In this document: positions 7,188-13,150 of the stretch, piece after piece
Position numbering within the stretch: the stretch's first letter is position 1
How the letters are laid out: every line of letters starts with the position of its first letter
Virus record (IMG/VR): IMGVR_UViG_3300047560_001263
Location: 1-21,138 of that record
Length of the DNA stretch: 21,138 bases
Origin: a virus
Strand: one strand, 5' to 3'
Translations under genes and position numbers: made by a program
The notes under the pieces: model-generated
Database searches by the model: none
What the model was told of the DNA's origin: nothing
Seen by the model: only the letters and a program-made list of their open reading frames with translations

Positions 7188-8054
7188 TCTTAGCTTCTTG
7201 ATCTTTTATGTGAGAGACTAACATGTCGACGTAGATGTCACGCTCGAACGGGATCAACTCCTCGATCTCGGTCATTGAGTATTTATGATGTTGGACCAGA
7301 GAAAAGACGGTCTTGTAGTAGTTCGCTAAGTTGTTGTGGCTTAGCGCAAGGTAAAAAAATCTGATAGCGTCTTCATCTCGATCGAGCGAGGGTTGCCCAG
7401 AGAGTTCTTGTACTCGATCTTGTAGTACAGAGACGGGACGTTCAACAGGAACTCCCTGACTCTATCGAAGGTCTTGATGTCCAGCAGCTCGACGAACTCC
7501 TGCAGCTCCGCATCCGAAAAGTCCTTGCCCTCGTACACCGAGTCCCCGTCGTACACCCGATCGATGCAGCGAGTCACCAGCTTGTAGAAGGTCTCGTCTT
7601 CCTTGGCAGACAAGAAGTCTTTGTCCGAGTACAAGCTAGCAGACGGGTACTTCAGGACGATGCCGCTCTTCTCCGTGATCTTGACCTTGTTCTCCGACTT
7701 CTCAGGGAACTTCACTTCCACGTTCTTGATGTTGATCTCGAAGTCGTACGTCTGGTCGTCCTCGTAGTCTCTATAGGAGACCTTGATCACGTCGCCTACC
7801 GACACCGCGCGAAGGTTGAGGAACAAGTACTCTAGTGCAAAGAGAGGGATAGCGTCGACGTTGAACGTGTTGTCCATGCAGCAGTTGTTCACCACCTGCC
7901 TGATAGCCTGAAGGATGTCCGTGGGTTCGTTGGACTCCTTGGCCATCAGGAGAAGCTTCTCCTCCTTGACCAGCATGGGTCTGAAGGTGTACTTGTCTTT
8001 GGAATTGGGGATCGCGAAAGTCACGATAGGATACTGAATCTTAGGAAGTGCCAT
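7177..8054 (-). CDS. Predicted -1 frameshift product of the hub chaperone gene
   Basis: If ribosomes slip back one base on the T7 run at 7359-7353, reading continues past the 0-frame stop (7343-7341) for 58 more codons to TAA at 7179-7177, giving a 292-residue protein. The extension follows DFF with YLALSHNNLANYYK, then VFSLVQHHKYS, MTEIEELIPFERDIYVDML and a charged end. It looks like genuine protein: hydrophobic spacing, no stops over 58 codons, and a PFExxxY pattern like the downstream part of frameshifted tail chaperones (lambda GT type). It has no convincing start or ribosome binding site of its own; the only ATG, at 7275, lacks a Shine-Dalgarno. The extension fills the whole gap to the next gene and overlaps its start. 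The minor long form would be made alongside the 237-residue form. This is prediction from sequence, not shown experimentally. Confidence 0.72.
7280..7287 (-). promoter_or_regulatory. Possible late promoter box before the transglycosylase gene
   Basis: The minus strand reads CATAAATA, seven of eight bases of TATAAATA, 93 bases before the start of the 821-residue protein. It lies inside the frameshift extension, where it codes HKY, so coding constraint alone could explain it. Confidence 0.35.
7324..7359 (-). promoter_or_regulatory. Programmed -1 ribosomal frameshift signal
   Basis: Slippery heptamer T TTT TTT at 7359-7353, aligned so that the two 0-frame codons are TTT TTT. A six-base spacer (ACCTTG, 7352-7347) follows, then a perfect hairpin: CGCTAAG (7346-7340), nine-base loop, CTTAGCG (7330-7324). 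The hairpin contains the 0-frame stop codon. Slip sequence, reading register and spacing all fit known -1 signals in phage tail genes. Confidence 0.75.
7341..8054 (-). CDS. 26: gp26-like baseplate hub assembly chaperone, 0-frame form
   Basis: T4 gp26-family baseplate hub protein, probably a chaperone for central hub or tape measure assembly. The 237 residues open with a beta-rich part and the family signature FRPMLVKEEKLLLMAKES (24-41), then the helical NxxxDIxxAIxxVxxxC region (42-58) and an IPLFALEYLFLNLRA helix (69-83). The rest is acidic and alternates short strands and helices. The ATG at 8054 follows GAGG with about six bases of spacing. The last codons are GAT TTT TTT ACC TTG CGC TAA, and the T run forms an ideal -1 slippery site. 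It lies between the tube-like protein gene (27-base gap) and the two large wall-hydrolase proteins. Confidence 0.85.
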   Translation of the reverse strand: MALPKIQYPIVTFAIPNSKDKYTFRPMLVKEEKLLLMAKESNEPTDILQAIRQVVNNCCMDNTFNVDAIPLFALEYLFLNLRAVSVGDVIKVSYRDYEDDQTYDFEINIKNVEVKFPEKSENKVKITEKSGIVLKYPSASLYSDKDFLSAKEDETFYKLVTRCIDRVYDGDSVYEGKDFSDAELQEFVELLDIKTFDRVREFLLNVPSLYYKIEYKNSLGNPRSIEMKTLSDFFTLR

Positions 8055-8081
8055 AATTTACCTCATGATGTTGATGTGTTG

Positions 8082-8768
8082 TTAGCCAAGGTCGCCGGGT
8101 GCAGATACTTCTATCGGTAGGATGCCAGTCGGAGCGTTGGGGTTCGCTAGACCGGGAATGTTGAGAGCCACGCGTGAGTTGTCTATCTGCCATTCCTTGA
8201 AAGTGAACGTGCCGGTCAGCTTCATCAGGTTGTTGTTGTCCGACCAAGAAACCGAGATGTCGTTCATGGAGATGGGGAACGCCTTGTACAGCCTGTACCT
8301 GATGGGCGCTCCGGCAGCGTTGTCGTACACGGTGATGTCCACGGTGGCAGAGTAGTTGTCCTTGTACTCGGCCGTGTAGAAGTCCCTGCCAAAGGTAGCA
8401 GTCGGAGCCACAGCTCCCGTCACCGAGAATATCGAGTTCAACCAACCGTACATGAACCTGTTGACCGAACCGTGCCTGTCACACAGGAAAGAAAGAGTTA
8501 TCTCGGTGTAGTTGCCAGAGAACGGCATCTTCTCGGTCACACCCAATCCGTAACGGTTCACGTCCTGAGTACGAAGAGCGAGTCCAGGAAGAGAAGCGCT
8601 CACACACCTTTCCCTCAACTCTCTAGTAACCTGCGCGAAGTTCATCTGACCCATGACGCTGGACGCAAAGCCAGCGTTGTCGAAGTTGATCGCTACCTCG
8701 TACTTGTTCGTCTGAATGAATCCAGACTGAGCGACCCTACCCTTGAACTGCGATACGTCGAATGCCAT
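8082..8768 (-). CDS. Tail-tube-family protein, gp54/gp19-like
   Basis: Structural protein of the T4 tail tube fold. The 228 residues include NKYEVAINFD (21-30), CVSASLPGL (55-63), the ITLSFLCDRHG segment (90-100) and the signature AFPISMNDISVSWSDNNNLMKL (163-184), followed by TGTFTFKEWQ, as in T4 gp19 and its paralogue gp54. The major tube protein gp19 usually lies beside the sheath and portal genes and is about 160 residues in T4. This longer copy sits beside gp26 and close to gp48, so I favour gp54, the tube initiator that works with gp48 at the baseplate. gp19 remains possible. The stop of the upstream gene is immediately before its ATG (TAA ATG), with a weak GGTAGGG site. Confidence 0.75.
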   Translation of the reverse strand: MAFDVSQFKGRVAQSGFIQTNKYEVAINFDNAGFASSVMGQMNFAQVTRELRERCVSASLPGLALRTQDVNRYGLGVTEKMPFSGNYTEITLSFLCDRHGSVNRFMYGWLNSIFSVTGAVAPTATFGRDFYTAEYKDNYSATVDITVYDNAAGAPIRYRLYKAFPISMNDISVSWSDNNNLMKLTGTFTFKEWQIDNSRVALNIPGLANPNAPTGILPIEVSAPGDLG

Positions 8769-9344
8769 TTACCCTACCGATGCTAGCGAGTCTCTATAGA
8801 CCGTCTGTTTGTTAGCCTTCTCGAACCTCTCCGTCGGCAACATGAGAGCGAAGTCCCACTCATCTGGCGCCACGTATACGAACGGCGATCCAACATGAGA
8901 GAAGAGGTACCTCTTGATGCACGGCTTGAAGTACTTGTACCTGGCAGCGCCGGCCAAGATCTGATAGCTGATCCTGAGCTTGGTCGTACTGTCGTACTTC
9001 TTATTATTTATGTTCTCGTACAGGGCGTCCATCAACTTGGCTCTCGTAACTGGAGGCAGGTAGTGAAGGTTCAGACCCAAGAACCCGTCCTTGTACAGCT
9101 CGATAGGAAACACGAGCGGGAAAGTGTCGTAGTAGGGAAGGATCTCTTTCATCTTGGGATCGTAGGTGAACATGTACATCTTACCGATCGACTTCTGGTC
9201 GATGGTAGCCATTCGATTCACATCCTCGGTCTCGTTGATGATCTTGTCTTTATTGATCCTCTGAAAAGAAAGAGCCTGCTTTCGAAACCAGTCTATCGAA
9301 GCTCGCGAACCAGCCTTGGCCTGACTGGGGTTCTTCTTCAACAT
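8769..9344 (-). CDS. Conserved T4-superfamily protein of unknown function
   Basis: I do not recognise a defined function. The 191-residue protein has a basic N-terminus (SIDWFRKQALSFQRINKDK, 16-34), then a strongly patterned block: GKMYMFTYDPKMKE (54-67), LPYYDTFPLVFPIELY (69-84) and GFLGLNLHYLPP (87-98). A lysine/arginine-rich C-terminal half follows (KYKYFKPCIKRYLF type). I recall similar blocks in marine T4-like phages, where they are hypothetical proteins. The place right after gp4 suggests head completion, DNA-end or tail-joining roles, but this is only context. The start is uncertain: ATG at 9344, five bases after the gp4 stop, lacks a Shine-Dalgarno; TTG at 9365 has GGAG seven bases upstream; ATG at 9428 would overlap gp4 by 80 bases. 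Confidence 0.75.
   Translation of the reverse strand: MLKKNPSQAKAGSRASIDWFRKQALSFQRINKDKIINETEDVNRMATIDQKSIGKMYMFTYDPKMKEILPYYDTFPLVFPIELYKDGFLGLNLHYLPPVTRAKLMDALYENINNKKYDSTTKLRISYQILAGAARYKYFKPCIKRYLFSHVGSPFVYVAPDEWDFALMLPTERFEKANKQTVYRDSLASVG
9005..9012 (-). promoter_or_regulatory. Possible late promoter box inside the unknown gene
   Basis: The minus strand reads CATAAATA, about 240 bases before the tube-family gene at 8768 and in the same direction. It is internal to a coding region (codes NINN), so support is limited to the match and the orientation. Confidence 0.3.
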
Positions 9345-9348
9345 GTCG

Positions 9349-9792
9349 CTAAAAGTGGATGCCAAGTTCTTTCTCCGTAAATATGTGGAAAGTCCAGCCG
9401 CGATCCTCACAGAACTCTCTGGCAGCATTCCATTTGGCCTCGTTGACGCCCCAAGTCATCACCTCCGTGAGGTACCTCTTGGTCTTCTTGGCCTGCCTCT
9501 CTGGCGGCTTAGTCTGCGCCGCTGGCTTGACCTCGATGAGAGACGTCTCTCGCTTGCCTTCCTTATTTATTTTGGTCACGACGAAGTCGACGAAGTACCT
9601 GTGCACTCGTCCGTCTATCGGCGACCTGTACGGGATGACGACTTCTTCTGATCCCCACTTGATCACGTCTCTGTGATCGTCTAGGTACATCATCAACTTA
9701 AGTTCCCACCTCGAGCGATAAATAATATTTCTAGGATCGCCCATGTACTTCTGAGGATTTTTGGGACGAAAGAAACCCTTGTATGTCTTCAT
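9349..9792 (-). CDS. 4: gp4-like head completion protein
   Basis: T4 gp4 (also called gp50/65) family protein needed to complete filled heads before tail joining. The 147 residues match the family along their length: KNPQKYMGDPRNIIYRSRWE (11-30), VIKWGSEEVVIPY (43-55), RVHRYFVDFVV (62-72), LIEVKP (85-90) and the C-terminal MTWGVNEAKWNAAREFCEDRG. The order Glu30, Asp69, Glu87-X-Lys89 matches a PD-(D/E)XK nuclease-type fold, which may trim or recognise DNA ends; activity is inference. The start follows a weak GAGAG site and lies about 25 bases after a GATAAATA late box. Length agrees with T4 gp4 (about 150). Confidence 0.93.
   Translation of the reverse strand: MKTYKGFFRPKNPQKYMGDPRNIIYRSRWELKLMMYLDDHRDVIKWGSEEVVIPYRSPIDGRVHRYFVDFVVTKINKEGKRETSLIEVKPAAQTKPPERQAKKTKRYLTEVMTWGVNEAKWNAAREFCEDRGWTFHIFTEKELGIHF
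9564..9571 (-). promoter_or_regulatory. Possible late promoter box inside gp4
   Basis: The minus strand reads AATAAATA within the gp4 coding region, oriented toward the unknown gene that follows. Seven of eight bases match the T4 late box. It codes for KINK, so it may be incidental. Confidence 0.3.
9717..9724 (+). promoter_or_regulatory. Possible second late box toward gp48, inside gp4
   Basis: GATAAATA on the plus strand, 113 bases before gp48 and antisense to gp4. If active it would make a longer gp48 leader that also covers the start of gp4 in antisense. Weak evidence. Confidence 0.25.
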
Positions 9793-9799
9793 GACTCTC

Positions 9800-9807
9800 T
9801 ATAAATA
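9800..9807 (+). promoter_or_regulatory. Late promoter, exact TATAAATA, for the baseplate operon
   Basis: An exact match to the T4 late promoter octamer lies 30 bases before the gp48 start, which puts transcription about 23 bases before the ATG. It is the only perfect copy found in the window and heads the long rightward operon. Confidence 0.85.
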
Positions 9808-9816
9808 ATAAAGAAA

Positions 9817-9824
9817 TATTTATC
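9817..9824 (-). promoter_or_regulatory. Late promoter box GATAAATA for gp4, divergent
   Basis: The minus strand reads GATAAATA, 25 bases before the gp4 ATG at 9792. With the + box at 9800 it forms a back-to-back pair in which each box lies in the initial transcribed region of the other. Confidence 0.65.
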
Positions 9825-9836
9825 AAGGATCTATAG

Positions 9837-10733
9837 ATGCCGGCAACAACACCACAAGCAGTCCCAGCTATACCGATAACTCCCGGCAATCAGTTCACGC
9901 GCATACAGCAGATCGGAAGCGGACAGGGTTCGGCGGCGAGCGGTAACTTAATATTTCCTTCAGACTTAGGCAGAAATAACTTTCCGTACTGGATGTCCTT
10001 CTCTTTCTATGAGTACACTCGTCCTTCGTTTACTGGTACTGAGTCTATGATCCTCAACGACGTCGGCACCATAAGACTTCCTTTGCCGAACGCGATGCAA
10101 GATCAGATGGACGTAGTGTACGAGCAAGAGAAGCTTGGTACAGCAATCGGCGGTGCACTCGCTAGCGTACCAGCAGTCAACGGTCTTTCTCGCGGGCTAA
10201 ACGCTGTAGGAGGAGTAGTCGGCGGAGCTTACAACACAGCAGGTGCTGGTGCTCTTCAGTTCGCTGGCGTCGCAGCTAACCCGTTCTTGACCGTCATGTT
10301 TAAGCAACCGTCTTTCAAGAAGCACTCGTTTACTTGGAAGCTGGCGCCGTCTAACGCAGATGAGTCGCAGAGACTCAACTCTATCATCAACACTTTCAGG
10401 TTTAACCAGCTCCCAGATGCTGCGCTCGGCGGTCTTCTGTTGACTTATCCGAACATCTGCAAGATCTCTGTGAGTACAAGCAATCCAGAAACTTTTACTT
10501 ATAACTTCAAGCCAGCGGTCATCGAGTCTCTCTCGATCAACTTTGCTCCTGCTGGTCAGGCTTCTTTCTTTGGCTCAACAAGAGCGCCTACACAGGTAGA
10601 GATAAGGATCAACTTCCTTGAGATCGAGTTCTGGTTGCAGAGAGACTACGGAGCAGCTAGCACTGCAGGCAATAGACTGGGACAAAATATAGCAGACGCA
10701 GCTACTGCTATAACGAGAGCTCTAGGACTCTGA
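9837..10733 (+). CDS. 48: gp48-like baseplate tail tube cap
   Basis: T4 gp48 family: sits on the hub and, with gp54, starts tail tube polymerisation. The 298-residue protein has the tube-like core: FPYWMSFSFYEYTRP (49-63), GTIRLPLPNAMQD (77-89), an Ala/Gly-rich insert (100-147), then NPFLTVMFKQPSFKKHSFTW (148-167) and KLAPSNADESQRLNSIINTFR (168-188), ending with INFLEIEFWLQRDYG (258-272). AAGGA (9825-9829) lies seven bases before the ATG. First gene of the rightward baseplate operon, behind an exact TATAAATA; the gp53 gene follows after one base. Confidence 0.88.
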   Translation: MPATTPQAVPAIPITPGNQFTRIQQIGSGQGSAASGNLIFPSDLGRNNFPYWMSFSFYEYTRPSFTGTESMILNDVGTIRLPLPNAMQDQMDVVYEQEKLGTAIGGALASVPAVNGLSRGLNAVGGVVGGAYNTAGAGALQFAGVAANPFLTVMFKQPSFKKHSFTWKLAPSNADESQRLNSIINTFRFNQLPDAALGGLLLTYPNICKISVSTSNPETFTYNFKPAVIESLSINFAPAGQASFFGSTRAPTQVEIRINFLEIEFWLQRDYGAASTAGNRLGQNIADAATAITRALGL

Positions 10734-10734
10734 G

Positions 10735-11622
10735 ATGACAGACAGCAACTACTTTAACAAGTTTAAGAAGATAACGTACGCTAACACGACTGCTATAGAC
10801 ATCACGCAGCGCGCCGTCTTGTCTAGAAACACTCTGTCTAACCCTTACATCTTCTATCCGATGGACATCACCAACGACGTAAGACCAGATCAGGTCAGCT
10901 ATTCAGAATATGAAGATCCTTACTACAGCTGGTCGCTCTACTTAGTCAACGGTATCACCGATCCGTACTACGAATGGTACATGTCCGACAGACAGTTCAC
11001 TAACTTCATAAAAGACAAGTACGGCTCTATCGAGAACGCCACGCAAAAAGTTGCCTTCTATAGAAACAACTGGCCTGGTAAGGAAGACATAGACGTTGCA
11101 GCTTATGATGCATTGGATGCAGAACAGAAAGCTTATTGGGAACCAGTCTATGTCGGCAGTCGTATAGCTTCTTATTCAAGAATCAAAGTAGACACAAAGA
11201 TCTCTACTAACTACATCATCAAGTACGAGATAACTGGCGCAGCAAACAACACACCGTTTACAAAGAACGAAGTAGTCAGCGTCAAGCTCGAACCGTCTTC
11301 GAATGGTAAAGCGCAGGCTATATTCTCTAACAGTAGCGTACTAATGATACAGCATATCTTCGACGACTGCTTTCCAAATGGACCAATCACTCTAAACTCA
11401 AACAGCTACGTATACGGAACAGAGAGCGGTTCGAATTGCACTATCACTTCTGTTAACTTCGTGGCCAATAACTTATCAGAACCGACAGCTTCTTACTGGT
11501 CACCCGTATATTACGTAGACTATGAGATAGAGAAGAACGAGGGTAACAGGACTATTAGAATTCTTAGACCAGAATATGTGACGCAGCTTGTGACTGATCT
11601 TGATACGGAGCTCAATAAGTAA
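10735..11622 (+). CDS. 53: gp53-like baseplate wedge protein
   Basis: T4 gp53 family wedge component that joins wedges around the hub. The N-terminal 110 residues carry the family pattern: YFNKFKKITYANTTAIDIT (6-24), NPYIFYPMDITNDVRPDQVS (36-55) and the aromatic block YEDPYYSWSLYLVNGITDPYYEWYMS, which recalls the Tyr-rich NDNYDPYYGW block of T4 gp53. At 295 residues it is longer than T4 gp53 (about 196); the extra part (150-260) is beta-rich and resembles domains used as insertions in marine-phage homologues. The stop overlaps the next ATG by one base (TAATG at 11622). Confidence 0.85.
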   Translation: MTDSNYFNKFKKITYANTTAIDITQRAVLSRNTLSNPYIFYPMDITNDVRPDQVSYSEYEDPYYSWSLYLVNGITDPYYEWYMSDRQFTNFIKDKYGSIENATQKVAFYRNNWPGKEDIDVAAYDALDAEQKAYWEPVYVGSRIASYSRIKVDTKISTNYIIKYEITGAANNTPFTKNEVVSVKLEPSSNGKAQAIFSNSSVLMIQHIFDDCFPNGPITLNSNSYVYGTESGSNCTITSVNFVANNLSEPTASYWSPVYYVDYEIEKNEGNRTIRILRPEYVTQLVTDLDTELNK

Positions 11623-12845
11623 TGCCTAGATTTAATCCCGGTGATGTGGCTGTAACTAAACTTTTGATAGTGTCGCCTAGGACTTCGACGTGGGACTTTA
11701 CAGTCAACTTTTTGTCTTGCACTATAACTGAGACAATCTTTACTCCTGGTGTTCAGGGAACTATAGAAGTCATCGACTACGACGATCTGTTAGGAAAGTT
11801 GAAGATCGCAGGTGACGAAGAAGTGTTGTTTAACATGCAAAAACCAAATGGTCTTGCACTGAAGTACAACTTTCATCTTAATTCAGTACAAGAAGTCGAA
11901 GTAGCTGGTACGTTGAAGGCAAAGATCTATAAGTTAGAAGTCATATCGCGTGAAGTGTTGAAGGGTCAAGCTGTATACGCTCAGAAGGGTTACAATCAAC
12001 CGATCTCTGAGATCGTTCAAGACATGTTTAAGAAGTTGGACTCTAAGTTGCCCATACAGGTCGAACAGACTAAGGGTAAGCGTAACTTCAAAGTCGTCAA
12101 TCAACCAGTGTTTCATGCTATCGAGACTCTTCGTAAAGAGAGCATATCTCAAAAGAACAAGACGTCTAACTACATGTTCTGGCAAACTTGGCGTGGATTC
12201 TATTTCAAGACATTAGAAGGAATGATGCAGGGCGGAGACGTCAAGCGTCTGAAGCAAGACATGACAGTTGGCTACTCTATCTATTCGGACGTAGACAGCT
12301 CTATCCTTGCATGGAAGGTCAATCAGACTATGGACGCGATCAAGCGTCTGCAAGCCGGTACACCTAATCAGAGAGTGACTACGTTCAATATCAATACGAA
12401 CCAGTTTCGCCGTAAAGACTTCAAAGACGTTAAGCCTATAACTGCTATGGGTGCAGGAGTAATCACTGCATTAGCTACTTTTAACGCTCTGTTTCCAAAA
12501 GCAAATCGTACTGTGTTCAGATACGTTAATCCGAATCCAGCACTAAATATAGAGAAGTCTCATGTACCGGAAACTATTCCGGACAAGATGATGAACTTAG
12601 CACAGATGCAAGAACAACAGCTTCATCTCACTACCATAGGTGATCCTGTACTCGAAGCTGGTAAGACAGTGTATTGTACTATACCAAAAGCTATAGCTAA
12701 AGCTGGTATGACTGAGTTAGATCCTGTAGCTAGTGGAAGATGGCTTATATCGAAAGTGGAACATAACATACGTAGACCCGATGTAAGACCGAGGTACATC
12801 TGTCACCTTGAATGTCTGAAGGGTGCGTATCAGGAGAGAATGTAA
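11622..12845 (+). CDS. 27: gp27-like baseplate hub protein
   Basis: Probable hub ring protein, equivalent to T4 gp27, on which the gp5 spike sits. The 407 residues show two tube-like beta domains at the N-terminus (MPRFNPGDVAVTKLLI; STWDFTVNFLSCTITETI; GVQGTIEVIDYDDLL), a KIYKLEVISREVLKGQAV segment, then ISEIVQDMFKKL and FHAIETLRKESIS helices, and a C-terminal beta region ending with RPRYICHLECLKGAYQERM. The pattern and length fit gp27 (391 in T4), and the next gene is the gp5 OB-fold. Sequence similarity to T4 gp27 itself is low by eye, so the call relies on fold pattern and order. Junction with gp5 is TAATG. Confidence 0.72.
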   Translation: MPRFNPGDVAVTKLLIVSPRTSTWDFTVNFLSCTITETIFTPGVQGTIEVIDYDDLLGKLKIAGDEEVLFNMQKPNGLALKYNFHLNSVQEVEVAGTLKAKIYKLEVISREVLKGQAVYAQKGYNQPISEIVQDMFKKLDSKLPIQVEQTKGKRNFKVVNQPVFHAIETLRKESISQKNKTSNYMFWQTWRGFYFKTLEGMMQGGDVKRLKQDMTVGYSIYSDVDSSILAWKVNQTMDAIKRLQAGTPNQRVTTFNINTNQFRRKDFKDVKPITAMGAGVITALATFNALFPKANRTVFRYVNPNPALNIEKSHVPETIPDKMMNLAQMQEQQLHLTTIGDPVLEAGKTVYCTIPKAIAKAGMTELDPVASGRWLISKVEHNIRRPDVRPRYICHLECLKGAYQERM

Positions 12846-13150
12846 TGTCAAGTCAACAGGGAAGCGGCTTCGGTCAGTTCTTCGTGGGTGAAGTGAGAGA
12901 CATAAGAGATCCGGATAGATCTGGTAAAGTGAAGATAATGGTGCACGGCTATCATAACGCTGGCGATGAAGATATTCCAGACAAAGAACTACCGTGGGCT
13001 CAATGCGTAATGAACAATTCACCGTCTTTAAATAAAGTTGGACAAACTAGTGACTATCTACCTGGAACTACAGTGATCGGCTTTTGGTTAGATCCTGAAA
13101 CGAAGCAGATGCCAGTCATACTTGGAAGTTTTCATAGAGCGGGTCTATAA
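12845..13150 (+). CDS. 5: gp5-like baseplate OB-fold protein lacking lysozyme
   Basis: A 101-residue protein equal to the N-terminal OB-fold of T4 gp5: FFVGEVRDIRDPDRSGKVKI (12-31), HGYHNAGDEDIPDKELPWAQ (34-53), YLPGTTVIGFWLD (71-83) and MPVILGSF (89-96). T4 gp5 continues with a lysozyme domain and a beta-helix; here the gene stops after the OB-fold. The ATG at 12845 is preferred over one at 12812 because AGGAG lies eight bases before it and it overlaps the previous stop. The missing lysozyme is probably replaced by the two wall-hydrolase tail proteins, and the missing beta-helix by the gene at 14838. Confidence 0.9.
   Translation: MSSQQGSGFGQFFVGEVRDIRDPDRSGKVKIMVHGYHNAGDEDIPDKELPWAQCVMNNSPSLNKVGQTSDYLPGTTVIGFWLDPETKQMPVILGSFHRAGL

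Noticed and set aside
7177-7275. Independent 32-codon gene starting at the ATG at 7275
   Set aside because: No Shine-Dalgarno, and the frame is open well upstream to the slippery run; the frameshift explains the entire extension better.
8041-8445. 134-codon minus-strand frame overlapping the tube-family gene
   Set aside because: His/Gln/Arg-rich shadow translation; the overlapping frame is a recognisable tail tube protein.
8895-9380. 161-codon plus-strand frame opposite the unknown gene
   Set aside because: Complement of a strongly patterned coding frame, with no start signals.
12812-12844. Upstream in-frame ATG for the gp5 OB-fold
   Set aside because: It would overlap the hub gene by 34 bases and lacks a ribosome site, while the ATG at 12845 has AGGAG and a TAATG junction.
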